Source: Polaromonas sp. YR568 (GTDB lineage Bacteria > Pseudomonadota > Gammaproteobacteria > Burkholderiales > Burkholderiaceae_C). Taken from it: DNA of 64,000 bases. Positions 43,005-51,321 of the stretch are shown one piece after another. The notes under the pieces were generated by a model. It saw only the letters and a list, made by a program, of their open reading frames with translations. It made no database searches and was not told where the DNA came from. The position numbers and the translations under genes are program-made. Position 1 is the first letter of the stretch. Every line of letters begins with the position of its first letter. Location: positions 1 through 64,000 of the forward strand of contig NZ_FPBM01000008.1 of assembly GCF_900116715.1 (NCBI RefSeq), in the 5' to 3' direction.

Positions 43005-44555
43005 ATGACGACCTCTACGACACCCCCCACCACGCCCTTTATTCGCCTCCACCCCGCCGATGACGTCCTGATTGCCCGCGCCCAACTGGTAGGCGGCACC
43101 CAGGTTGAAAACATCACCGTGCGCGGCCTCATCCCCGCCGGCCACAAGATCGCCACGCGCGCACTGGCCGCGGGCGAGCCGGTGCGGCGCTACAACCAGA
43201 TCATTGGGTTTGCGAGCAAAGCGATTGCACCCGGTGAGCATGTGCACACGCACAACCTCGACATGGGCCCGGACAAGGGCGACTTTGCGCGCGACTACGC
43301 CTTTGGCGCCGACGTGAAGCCGGCGCCGGCCAAACGCGAGGCGACATTTATGGGTATCAAGCGGCCCGACGGCCGGGTGGCCACGCGCAACTACATCGGC
43401 ATTCTCTCCAGCGTGAATTGCTCGGCCACGGCCGCGCGTGCCATTTCGGATCATTTCTCCAGGCAGAACAATCCGTCAGCGCTCAAGGACTTTCCCAACG
43501 TCGACGGCGTGGTGGCGCTGACGCACGGCACGGGCTGCGGCATGGACAGCGAGGGCCTGGGCCTGCAGATCTTGCAGCGCACGCTGACGGGTTATGCCAC
43601 GCACCCCAACTTTGCCGGCGTGCTGGTGGTGGGCCTGGGCTGCGAGTCCAACCAGATCAATGCCTGGCTGGCCCATGGCAGCCTGCGCGAGGGTGAAACC
43701 CTGCGCGTCTTCAGCATCCAGGACACGGGCGGCACCGCCAAAACTGTGGCTAAAGGCATCGCAATGATCAAGGAGATGCTGCCCGAGGCCAACAAGGTCA
43801 AGCGCGAGCCCTGCAGCGCCGCGCACATCACCATAGGACTGCAGTGCGGCGGCTCCGATGGTTACTCGGGCATTAGCGCCAACCCGGCGCTGGGCGCCGC
43901 GGTGGATTTGCTGGTGGCCCATGGCGGCACCGCCATCCTTAGCGAAACGCCGGAGATCTACGGCGCCGAGCATTTGCTGACGCGGCGCGCCGTGCGGCCC
44001 GACATCGCCGAAAAACTGATCTCGCGCATCAAGTGGTGGGAGCACTACACCGAGATCAACGAGGGCGAGATGAACAACAACCCCTCACCAGGCAACAAGG
44101 CCGGCGGCCTTACCACCATCCTTGAAAAATCACTGGGCGCAGTGGCCAAAGGCGGCACGTCCAACCTCGAGGCGGTGTATGAATACGCCGAACCTGTGGG
44201 CGCGCACGGCTTTGTTTATATGGACACGCCGGGCTACGACCCGGTGAGCGCCACGGGCCAGGTGGCCGGCGGCGCCAACATCATCTGCTTTACCACCGGC
44301 CGGGGCTCGGCCTACGGCTGCGCGCCCTCGCCTTCGCTCAAGCTGGCCACCAACTCGGCGCTGTGGCAGCGGCAGGAAGAAGACATGGACATCAATTGCG
44401 GTGAGATCATCGACGGCGGCGTGTCGGTGCAGGAGATGGGGCAGCGCATTTTTGAGATGGTGCTGGCCACCGCCTCCGGCGAGCCCAGCAAAAGCGAAAA
44501 ACACGGCTACGGGCAAAACGAATTTGTGCCCTGGCAAGTCGGCGCGGTGATGTAA
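43005..44555 (+). CDS. uxaA: altronate dehydratase family protein (UxaA-like)
   Basis: A 516-residue full-length UxaA-family dehydratase: N-terminal SAF domain (about 15-100, RGLIPAGHKIATRAL) joined to the large altronase domain with GTGCGMDSEGLG, GLGCESNQINAW, LQCGGSDGYSGISANPALG and the C-terminal MDINCGEIIDGG. Enzymes of this family remove water from aldonic acids (altronate, galactarate) to yield 2-keto-3-deoxy acids with Fe(II); a split version (SuyAB) acts on sulfolactate. A fused single chain plus the SDR/FAH genes favours an aldonate. Exact sugar acid unknown. Confidence 0.88.
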   Translation: MTTSTTPPTTPFIRLHPADDVLIARAQLVGGTQVENITVRGLIPAGHKIATRALAAGEPVRRYNQIIGFASKAIAPGEHVHTHNLDMGPDKGDFARDYAFGADVKPAPAKREATFMGIKRPDGRVATRNYIGILSSVNCSATAARAISDHFSRQNNPSALKDFPNVDGVVALTHGTGCGMDSEGLGLQILQRTLTGYATHPNFAGVLVVGLGCESNQINAWLAHGSLREGETLRVFSIQDTGGTAKTVAKGIAMIKEMLPEANKVKREPCSAAHITIGLQCGGSDGYSGISANPALGAAVDLLVAHGGTAILSETPEIYGAEHLLTRRAVRPDIAEKLISRIKWWEHYTEINEGEMNNNPSPGNKAGGLTTILEKSLGAVAKGGTSNLEAVYEYAEPVGAHGFVYMDTPGYDPVSATGQVAGGANIICFTTGRGSAYGCAPSPSLKLATNSALWQRQEEDMDINCGEIIDGGVSVQEMGQRIFEMVLATASGEPSKSEKHGYGQNEFVPWQVGAVM

Positions 44556-44565
44556 GGGCTTTCAC

Positions 44566-45627
44566 ATGCAAAAAGTGCTTCAAGCCCAGTATCTACGTAC
44601 GCAAGGTGCTGCTATTTTTGTAGCAGCCGGCAGCGCGCCTGCCGAAGCGGAGAAGGTCGCCTCCAACCTCGTCATGGCCAACCTGAGCGGCCACGACTCC
44701 CATGGCATCGGCATGCTGCCGCGCTATGTTGAAGCAGTACTCGAAGGCGGCTTGACGCCGAATGCCCAGGTCAAGACGGTGCTGGATGCCGGCGCGCTGC
44801 TGTCGCTGGACGGCCAGCACGGCTACGGCCAGGTGATCGGCGAGCAGGCCATGCAACTGGGCATGGCCAGAGCCAAAGCGCAAGGCAGCTGCATCATGGC
44901 GCTGGCCGACTCGCACCACCTGGGGCGCATCGGCCACTTTGCCGAAATGGCGGTGGCGCAGGGCCTGGTGTCGCTGCACTTCGTCAATGTCAAGACGCGG
45001 CCGGCCGTGGCGCCATGGGGCGGCGCCGACGGCCGCTACGGCACCAACCCCTGTTGCATTGGCATACCGCTAAAGGGCCAGCCGCCCTTTGTGCTGGACT
45101 TCGCCACCAGCCGCGTGGCCCAGGGCAAGATGCGCGTGGCATACAACCAGGGCAAGTCAGTGCAGCCCGGCCTGCTGATCGACGAGCAGGGCCAGCCGAC
45201 GACGGACCCGGGCGTTGTGGTGGTGCCGCAAGCCAACGGTTTTTTCGGCGCGCTGATGCCCTTTGGCGAACACAAGGGCTACGGCCTGGCCGTGGCCTGC
45301 GAGCTGCTGGGCGGCGCGCTGACCGGCGGCGGCACCTGGCACCACCCGACGGTGGGCGTGCGCGCCGTCTACAACAGCATGCTGACCATCCTCATCGACC
45401 CGGGCAAACTGGGTACGCAGTCTGCGATGGAAAGCGAGGCCCTGGCCTTTGTCGACTGGCTGCGAAAAAGCCCACCGGCCGATGGCGAGCACGGCGTGCA
45501 GATTGCCGGCGAACCTGAGCGCCGCGCGCGGCTGCAACGCGAACGCGACGGCATAGAGATTGACGCCAGCACCTGGGGAGAGATCGTGGGTGCTGCCGGC
45601 AAGGTGGGGCTCACCCTGCCCAATTAG
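44566..45627 (+). CDS. malate/lactate dehydrogenase-family oxidoreductase (HcxB/YbiC-like)
   Basis: A 353-residue NAD(P)-dependent Ldh_2-family dehydrogenase. It closely follows the pattern of E. coli YbiC (HcxB, hydroxycarboxylate dehydrogenase B): ANLSGHDSHGIGMLPRYV, DSHHLGRIGHFAEMA, RYGTNPCCIGIP, and EHKGYGLAVACELLGGALTGG. The catalytic His is in DSHHLGRIG. It starts 10 bases after the dehydratase stop. It could oxidise the hydroxy acid left after cleavage of the sugar acid, or act on a substrate of the dehydratase; in sulfolactate clusters a related enzyme (ComC) pairs with SuyAB. Confidence 0.87.
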   Translation: MQKVLQAQYLRTQGAAIFVAAGSAPAEAEKVASNLVMANLSGHDSHGIGMLPRYVEAVLEGGLTPNAQVKTVLDAGALLSLDGQHGYGQVIGEQAMQLGMARAKAQGSCIMALADSHHLGRIGHFAEMAVAQGLVSLHFVNVKTRPAVAPWGGADGRYGTNPCCIGIPLKGQPPFVLDFATSRVAQGKMRVAYNQGKSVQPGLLIDEQGQPTTDPGVVVVPQANGFFGALMPFGEHKGYGLAVACELLGGALTGGGTWHHPTVGVRAVYNSMLTILIDPGKLGTQSAMESEALAFVDWLRKSPPADGEHGVQIAGEPERRARLQRERDGIEIDASTWGEIVGAAGKVGLTLPN

Positions 45628-45631
45628 GACT

Positions 45632-46387
45632 TCAGTCGAACTGCAGGCCGCCGTTCAAATCCAGTACCTCGCCGGTGATAAAGCCGCTCATGGGGTGCGC
45701 CAGAAACAGCACGCTGTGCGCCAGCTCCTCAAGCTCACAAAACCGCCCCACCGGAATCTTCTGCCGCAGTTCGGCCTGCCGCTCGGCGCTGACCTGCTCG
45801 GTCAGCATCTGGGTTTTGACAAAGGTGGGTGCCAGCGCATTGCAGGTCACGCCGAAGGGCGCGTATTCACGGGCGAAGCTGAAGGTCAGTGAAATCACCG
45901 CGCCCTTGCTGGCCGCATAGGCGGGCAGCGGCGACAGGCCGCCGGTTTTTGCGCCGTAGGACGACATGTTGACGATGCGGCCAAAGCCGCGCGCCTTCAT
46001 GCCCGGCGCCACGCGCTGGCTCACATAGAACACACCGTCCAGGTTGATCCTCAGAGTCTTGTGCCACAGCTCGGGCGTGGTCTGCTCGCAGTTGGCGTAT
46101 TGCAAAAAGCCCGCGTTGTTGACGCAGACATCGATACGGCCGAAGTGCTTTTCGATAGCATCGCAGGCCGACTGCACCTGGGCGTAGTCGCTCACGTCCA
46201 TGACAAAGCAGGCCAGCCGGTCACCGTGGTGCGCCAGCTCGGCAGCCACGGCTTCCGTGCGCAAATCGGTTGCCGCGACGCGGTAACCCGCGTCCAGCAA
46301 GGCGCGCGCGGTGGCCAGGCCCATGCCGGCATTGGCGCCGGTGACCAGGGCGACCTGGTCCTGAATGGGGGGATAAGAAGGGATCAT
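45632..46387 (-). CDS. SDR dehydrogenase, polyol/sugar type
   Basis: A 251-residue classical SDR: VTGANAGMG (residues 15-23), NNAG, Ser-Tyr-Lys active site in MSSYGAKTGGLSPLPAYAASKGAV, C-terminal FITGEVLDLNGG. It follows the polyol dehydrogenase gene by 39 bases and is probably co-transcribed. Only four bases separate its stop from that of the convergent HcxB-like gene, leaving no room for a separate terminator. Substrate unknown. Confidence 0.86.
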   Translation of the reverse strand: MIPSYPPIQDQVALVTGANAGMGLATARALLDAGYRVAATDLRTEAVAAELAHHGDRLACFVMDVSDYAQVQSACDAIEKHFGRIDVCVNNAGFLQYANCEQTTPELWHKTLRINLDGVFYVSQRVAPGMKARGFGRIVNMSSYGAKTGGLSPLPAYAASKGAVISLTFSFAREYAPFGVTCNALAPTFVKTQMLTEQVSAERQAELRQKIPVGRFCELEELAHSVLFLAHPMSGFITGEVLDLNGGLQFD

Positions 46388-46426
46388 GGTTGTGATATTT
46401 CCGTGTTGAGTTACAGCTTGCCGTGG

Positions 46427-47845
46427 TCACGCCTGCGAAGCGTGCCCGGCCTTGAATTGCGCCAGCGCCGCGCCAACGCCCAGGGCCTGGACGCGTTCCA
46501 GCCAGAAACCCACGCGTGAAGTCCAGCGCGGGTCGGCTGCCAGCGCCTCACCCCAAATGGTCGGTTGCTGCAGAAGAGCCGCCACCGTACCGGGCGCATC
46601 GCCGCGATGCTGCCGCGCAATCGCCTGCAGGCGCTCGCCGGCAGGGTCTGAAATCGCATAAGGCCGGCCCTGATCGTCCTCGGCCAGCAGGTAGCGCATC
46701 CAGACGGCGGCGGCAAATGCCAGCGGCTCCACGTCGGCGCCGGCGGCCAGCCGCGTCTGCAGCGTGGGCAGCCAGCGCAGGGGAATCTTGAGCGAGCTGT
46801 CTGAGGCGATCTGGTGCACCTTGTGGTGCAAGTCCGGGTTGGCGAAACGTGCAAGCAAGGCATCGCGGTAGGCCGGCAGGCCCGGGCGCTGCAACTGCGG
46901 CATCACGATGTCGGTCATCAGGTGTTTCACAAACCAGCGGATGTCTGCGTTAGCCACGCAATCAGCCACCGTGGGCAGGCCCATGACAGCGCCCATCAGG
47001 GCGATGGCGGTGTGGCTGCCATTGAGCATGCGCAGCTTGGCTTCTTCAAACGGCTTGACGTCTTCAACCACCTGCACACCCATGGCCGCCAGCGCGGCGC
47101 CGTCGGCGGGGTCCACGAAGTGGCGCTCTATCACCCATTCCCAGAAGGCTTCGGTGCCCAAGGCGCAGGCATCGTCCAGGCCGGTCTCGCGGGCGGCGTC
47201 GGCGCGGTGCTGGGCGGTGGCCGCGGGCACGATGCGGTCCACCATGCTGTCGGGAAAGGCGCAGCTGCCTTCTATCCACTGCGCGAGTACGGTGCTCTGC
47301 GCAGCGGCGGCGTCCACGCACAGCTGCCGCAATTTACTTCCATTGCCGCTCAGGTTGTCGCAAGAGGCAATGGTCAGGCCACCCAGGCCGGCCGCATGGC
47401 GCGCGGCCAGGCCCGCCACCAGTTGCGCCGCAAGCGCGGGGCCGTAGGCTTTTTCGGTGACCGTGAGCGTGATCCAGCGGGTGGCGGGCGCGGCGATGGC
47501 GGCGGTCACACGCTCCGGCTCGCGCGCCGCGACGCAGGTGTCCAGCACCGAGCCGACCAGTTGCCAGCGCCGCCCTTCGGCACTGGCGATCTGCAAGGTA
47601 TAGAGCCCGTCCTGGCGGGCCAGCGTGTCGGCCAGCTCCGTGCTGCGCATGGCCACACCCAGCACGCCCCAGCGCGTGTCGCCGGACGTCAGCAGGCCGT
47701 CAAACACCACGGCCTGGTGGGCCCGGTGAAACGCGCCCAGGCCCAGGTGCAACACGCCGGGCGGGGAGGTTCTCGGGTAGTCAGGTAGATGCAGTGAGGG
47801 CGGAGCCGTCCTTTCATCAAGAACGGTTTGAGAGAGTGCGCGCAT
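46427..47845 (-). CDS. uxuB: mannitol dehydrogenase family, fructuronate reductase-like
   Basis: A 472-residue polyol-specific long-chain dehydrogenase. Start at 47845 (MRALSQTVLDERT); the longer frame to 47980 would run through the operator region. N-terminal VLHLGLGAFHRAHQA is the family dinucleotide motif; the active-site Lys is in FEEAKLRMLNGSHTA. D-fructuronate reductase (UxuB), mannitol and arabinitol dehydrogenases share this pattern. The mannonate dehydratase at 52827-54038, whose substrate UxuB makes, supports a fructuronate reductase. It is divergent from GntR B. Confidence 0.85.
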   Translation of the reverse strand: MRALSQTVLDERTAPPSLHLPDYPRTSPPGVLHLGLGAFHRAHQAVVFDGLLTSGDTRWGVLGVAMRSTELADTLARQDGLYTLQIASAEGRRWQLVGSVLDTCVAAREPERVTAAIAAPATRWITLTVTEKAYGPALAAQLVAGLAARHAAGLGGLTIASCDNLSGNGSKLRQLCVDAAAAQSTVLAQWIEGSCAFPDSMVDRIVPAATAQHRADAARETGLDDACALGTEAFWEWVIERHFVDPADGAALAAMGVQVVEDVKPFEEAKLRMLNGSHTAIALMGAVMGLPTVADCVANADIRWFVKHLMTDIVMPQLQRPGLPAYRDALLARFANPDLHHKVHQIASDSSLKIPLRWLPTLQTRLAAGADVEPLAFAAAVWMRYLLAEDDQGRPYAISDPAGERLQAIARQHRGDAPGTVAALLQQPTIWGEALAADPRWTSRVGFWLERVQALGVGAALAQFKAGHASQA

Positions 47846-47883
47846 GCGTGGAGTCTGCCAATGAAAGGACTTTATTGGACGAT

Positions 47884-47959
47884 TGGACTGACCACTTATC
47901 CATAGTGGTAAACCACTATTGGCCTTTTTTTGGCTTAAAACCGATAATTGGTCCAACCA
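47884..47959. promoter_or_regulatory. cluster of three GntR operators, divergon B
   Basis: Three related dyads: TGGACTGACCA (47884-47894), ATAGTGGT-AA-ACCACTAT (47902-47919, 8-bp perfect arms) and TGGTCCAACCA (47949-47959). The last ends 14 bases before the GntR B start codon. All share TGGT..ACCA with the divergon A site at 37946-37956. Confidence 0.7.
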
Positions 47960-47973
47960 CTTTGGATTCAACC

Positions 47974-48714
47974 ATGGCACTTCAGCTCATTCAGCCCAAC
48001 TCCCCCGACGACACGGCGGCCGCGCCCCGGGCCCTGTCCGACCGGTCTTACCAGCGCCTGGCCACCCAGCTGCTGGCGCTGATTGCCCAGGGTGAATTCA
48101 AGCTGGGCGAGCGGCTTCCGTCGGAGCGCGCGCTGGCCGAGCGCTTTGACGTGAGCCGCACCTCGGTGCGCGAAGCCATGATTGCGCTGGAACTGCAGGG
48201 CGTGGTGGAAGTGCGCGGCGGCTCGGGCATTTACGTCACGCAGGTGCGCGGCAACTCAACCACCTCGCCCTTCATTTCCGAAACCGGGCCTGGCCCTTTT
48301 GAATTGCTGCGCGCGCGCTGCCTGATCGAGTCGGAAATCGCCTCGGTGGCGGCAGAAACCCGCAAGGACGGTGACCTGGACCGCATCTTCACGGCCCTTA
48401 GCGACATGCGCGAGCACATCGACAACAAGGAAGAGAACGAAGCGGCCGACCAGCTGTTCCATCTGCGCATCGCCGAATCCACCGGCAACAGCGTGTTGTT
48501 GCAAATGGTGAGCGCCATGTGGGCCCAGGCCAAAGGCCCGGTCTGGACCAAGATCGAGCATCACTTTCACACGCCGGAGTTGCGCCTGGCCTCGCACGCC
48601 GACCACCAGCGCATCTTCAAGGCCTTGCTGGCGCGCGACCCGATCGCCGCGCGGGCCGCGATGCGCGCCCATCTCGAACGCGTGATCAGCGAGTTCGCAC
48701 AGGCCTGGAGATGA
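47974..48714 (+). CDS. GntR/FadR-family regulator B
   Basis: A 246-residue GntR/FCD regulator starting at 47974 (MALQLIQPNS); no Shine-Dalgarno is visible and the operator is close. Winged helix: RLPSERALAERFDVSRTSVREAMIALELQGVVEVRGGSGIYV; FCD domain ligands in DQLFHLRIAESTGNS and HQRIFKAL. It is clearly paralogous to regulator A. It should control the divergent polyol dehydrogenase genes and the downstream ABC importer and mannonate dehydratase. Confidence 0.92.
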   Translation: MALQLIQPNSPDDTAAAPRALSDRSYQRLATQLLALIAQGEFKLGERLPSERALAERFDVSRTSVREAMIALELQGVVEVRGGSGIYVTQVRGNSTTSPFISETGPGPFELLRARCLIESEIASVAAETRKDGDLDRIFTALSDMREHIDNKEENEAADQLFHLRIAESTGNSVLLQMVSAMWAQAKGPVWTKIEHHFHTPELRLASHADHQRIFKALLARDPIAARAAMRAHLERVISEFAQAWR

Positions 48715-48777
48715 CGCCGCTCCACCGCCTTTAAGCCCCGACAGTTCTTCCCCTAACAACAGAGAAAGAGAGACAAG

Positions 48778-49617
48778 ATGAACATGCCCAAACTGACACT
48801 CAAATCCACCCTGGCCGGCCTGGCGATGGGCCTGGCCAGCGCCGCGCTGTTCGCACAGGCACCACCGGCGCCCGGCGCGAGCCCCCGCATCGACGCGATC
48901 AAAAAATCCGGCGAACTGCGCGTGGCTGTTTTGCAAAACTCGCCATGGCTGCTGGAGAACACCACCGGCAGCGGCCAGGCCTGGAGCGGCCCGGCGTGGA
49001 CGCTGGCGAACGAATATGCGCGCCTCTTGAATGTGAAGCTGGTGCCGGTGGCGGTATCGCATGAGACCAAGGTGCCGGTGCTCGCCGCCAACCAGGTCGA
49101 CATGACGATCAGCCCGCTGGGTGAAACGCCGGAGCGGCTCAAGGTGGTGGACTTCGTGATCTATTCAACCACCAGCGTCTGCATGTTCGGCCGCGCGGGC
49201 AATGACAAGCTGGCCAAGGTGAAATCGGTGGACGACCTCAACAGCCCCGACATCACCATCGCCTACTTCACCGGCGGCGCCGAAGAGAACTGGGTCAAGG
49301 AGCGCTTTCCCAAAGCCAAGTTCCGAGCCGTTGCCAGCTCGGGCGCCACCGCACCCGTGGAAGAAATCATGGCCAAGCGTGCCGACGCCGCGCCCATCAA
49401 CCGTGTGCCCTGGGTCGGCCTGAACCAGAAGGTCAAGGGCCTGACGGTGTTCCCGCAAGAGAACAACTGCCAGGGCAGCAAGGAAAAAGCCTCGCCCGTG
49501 GGCCTGGCCGTCGACAAAAACCAGCAGGTCTACCTCGACTGGCTGCGCGCAGTGGAAAAAACGCTGGAACCCAAACTCGCCGCCGAAGAAAAGCGCGTGA
49601 TCGAGAACCTCAAATAA
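48778..49617 (+). CDS. polar amino-acid-type ABC receptor 1
   Basis: A 279-residue periplasmic binding protein (SBP family 3) with signal peptide ending near ALFAQA (residue 24). Mature start APPAPGASPRIDAIKKSGELRVAV; ligand-site blocks VSHETKVPVLAANQVDMTISPL and PERLKVVDFVIYSTTSVCMFGR. It is a close paralogue of the next gene, with the same N-terminal and ligand blocks. In FliY/HisJ relatives an Asp and Arg bind an amino acid; in the present setting the ligand may be a sugar acid or amino-sugar acid. Confidence 0.9.
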   Translation: MNMPKLTLKSTLAGLAMGLASAALFAQAPPAPGASPRIDAIKKSGELRVAVLQNSPWLLENTTGSGQAWSGPAWTLANEYARLLNVKLVPVAVSHETKVPVLAANQVDMTISPLGETPERLKVVDFVIYSTTSVCMFGRAGNDKLAKVKSVDDLNSPDITIAYFTGGAEENWVKERFPKAKFRAVASSGATAPVEEIMAKRADAAPINRVPWVGLNQKVKGLTVFPQENNCQGSKEKASPVGLAVDKNQQVYLDWLRAVEKTLEPKLAAEEKRVIENLK

Positions 49618-49646
49618 GCGCTGCAAGAGACCACCGAATCGCTGAA

Positions 49647-49664
49647 GGCGCCGCGACCGGCGCC
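49647..49664 (+). other. intercistronic hairpin between the two receptors
   Basis: GGCGCCG / CGGCGCC, a perfect 7-bp stem with a CGAC loop, followed by a C/T-rich run (49665-49680). It resembles the larger structure after the second receptor and may trim or stabilise the transcript. Confidence 0.5.
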
Positions 49665-49700
49665 CCTTCCTTATTCCCCCCAGAGAAAAGAGACAACACC

Positions 49701-50549
49701 ATGAACCGCTTCAGCTCCTCCCTTCGCATTTGCCGGCACCTCGCGCTGGCCGCTGTCGCCGCCGGCATATCGGCCGCCGCTTTGGCCCAGACACCGCCAG
49801 CACCCGGCGCCAGCCCGCGCATCGACGCCATCCGCAAGGCCGGCGTGCTGCGCGTGGGTGTGGTCAACAACCCGCCCTGGCTGGCGCAAAACACCACCGG
49901 CGAGGGCGAGCCCTGGTCCGGCCCGTCCTGGCTGCTGGGAAAAGAGTTCGCCAAGCTGCTGGGCGTGAAGATAGCCCCGGTTCCCGTCAGCCATGAAACC
50001 AAGGTGCCGGCGCTGATCGCCAACCAGATGGACATCATGATCGGCCCGCTGAACCAGAATGCCGAGCGCGCCAAGATCATCGACTTTGTGACCTTCTCCA
50101 GCACCGGCGTGTGCATGTTCGGCCGTGCCGACAACCCTAAGTTCACCAACGCCAAAACGCTGGAAGACTTCAACAAGCCCGAGATCACCATGGCTTACTT
50201 CTCGGGCGCCGGCGAAGAACCCCTGGTGCGCGAGCAGTTCTCCAAGGCCAAGCTGCGCGGCGTGGCCAATTCCGGTTCTGTGGCGCCGATTGAAGAGGTG
50301 CTGGCCGGCCGCTCCGACGTTGCGCCGCTGAACCGCATGCTCTGGCCCAACATCAACAAAAAGGTCAAGGGCCTCGCCGTTTTCCCGAAAGAAAACAACT
50401 GCCAGGACAGCAAGATCTTCGAGATCAAGACCGGCATGGGTGTGAACAAGAACGAGCAGGTTTACCTGGACTGGCTGCGTGAAGTCGAAAAACGCATGGA
50501 GCCGCAACTGCAGGCCGAAGAAGTGCGCATGACGCAGAACCTGAAGTAA
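49701..50549 (+). CDS. polar amino-acid-type ABC receptor 2
   Basis: A 282-residue periplasmic binding protein, paralogue of receptor 1. Signal peptide ends at AALAQT (about residue 30). Shared blocks: TPPAPGASPRIDAIRKAG, WLAQNTTGEGEPWSGPSW, VSHETKVPALIANQMDIMIGPL, STGVCMFGRADN. Tandem duplication followed by divergence is evident. It may widen the ligand range of the one importer that follows. Confidence 0.9.
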   Translation: MNRFSSSLRICRHLALAAVAAGISAAALAQTPPAPGASPRIDAIRKAGVLRVGVVNNPPWLAQNTTGEGEPWSGPSWLLGKEFAKLLGVKIAPVPVSHETKVPALIANQMDIMIGPLNQNAERAKIIDFVTFSSTGVCMFGRADNPKFTNAKTLEDFNKPEITMAYFSGAGEEPLVREQFSKAKLRGVANSGSVAPIEEVLAGRSDVAPLNRMLWPNINKKVKGLAVFPKENNCQDSKIFEIKTGMGVNKNEQVYLDWLREVEKRMEPQLQAEEVRMTQNLK

Positions 50550-50559
50550 CTCAGGCACA

Positions 50560-50638
50560 CGGCCCGCTGCATTGGCCGGCGGGCCGCCTTCTTCTCTTCT
50601 TTCTCCTTCTCTCCTCTTCTCCTTTCTTCCTTTCCCTC
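50560..50638 (+). promoter_or_regulatory. hairpin plus 52-nt polypyrimidine tract
   Basis: CGGCCCGC / GCGGGCCG form an 8-bp stem (50560-50586) immediately followed by 52 consecutive pyrimidines (50587-50638), a mix of C and T with no A or G. It sits between the receptors and the permease genes. It may be an attenuator, a Rho-utilisation site, or an S1-binding leader, since the permease ATG at 50656 has no clear Shine-Dalgarno. Confidence 0.6.
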
Positions 50639-50655
50639 AACCCCGGACGAACCCC

Positions 50656-51321
50656 ATGGACGTGGATTTCTCACCGATCATCGAGAACTGGCGTTTCTTC
50701 GCCGGCGGGCTCGGCATCACCGTCCTGCTCAGCGTGATCAGCGCGGTGACCAGCATCCTGTCGGGGCTGGTGATCGCATTGCTGCGCCTGTACGGCCCGC
50801 GCTGGCTCAGCCGCGTGCTGATTTTTTACGTCGACACCATGCGCGCCATCCCCATCCTGGTGGTGCTGGTGTGGATTTACTTTGCCTTCCCGCTGCTGGC
50901 GGGCGTGACCTTTCCGCCTTTCTGGGCCGCGCTGGTGGGGCTGACGCTGCACATCGCGGCCTATGCCTCCGAGATCATCCGCGCCGGCATTGAATCGATA
51001 CGGCCCGGGCAAACACGCGCCGGGCTGGCGCTGGGCATGTCGCGTGCGCAAATCCTGCGCAAGATCATCCTGCCGCAAGCCACCATCCGCATGCTGCCGG
51101 CCTTCGGCTCGGTGCTGACCATGGCGATCAAGGACACGGCCATCGCCACCGTGATTGCCGTGCCCGAACTGATGCACCGCGCCGAAACCGTGGCCGGCCA
51201 GAGCTACCGGCCGGTGGAGGTGTTCACGGCCGTCATGGTGCTGTATTTCCTGGTGCTGTTCCCGGTCACCCGCCTCGTCGACCGCATGTACCAAAAACTC
51301 GCACACCTGGGGCGCTCATGA
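50656..51321 (+). CDS. amino-acid-type ABC permease 1
   Basis: A 221-residue His/Glu/Gln/Arg-type permease. The start at 50656 (MDVDFSPIIENWRFF) is chosen since upstream codons come from the pyrimidine tract. About five membrane segments; the EAA loop is RAGLALGMSRAQILRKIILPQATIRMLP. It overlaps the second permease by 4 bases. Confidence 0.9.
   Translation: MDVDFSPIIENWRFFAGGLGITVLLSVISAVTSILSGLVIALLRLYGPRWLSRVLIFYVDTMRAIPILVVLVWIYFAFPLLAGVTFPPFWAALVGLTLHIAAYASEIIRAGIESIRPGQTRAGLALGMSRAQILRKIILPQATIRMLPAFGSVLTMAIKDTAIATVIAVPELMHRAETVAGQSYRPVEVFTAVMVLYFLVLFPVTRLVDRMYQKLAHLGRS

Noticed and set aside
43005..45627. Sulfolactate degradation (SuyAB plus ComC) reading
   Set aside because: The dehydratase is one fused SAF-altronase chain rather than two subunits, no sulfolactate dehydrogenase SlcC or sulfite exporter is near, and SDR/FAH genes point to aldonates. 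It remains a minor alternative.
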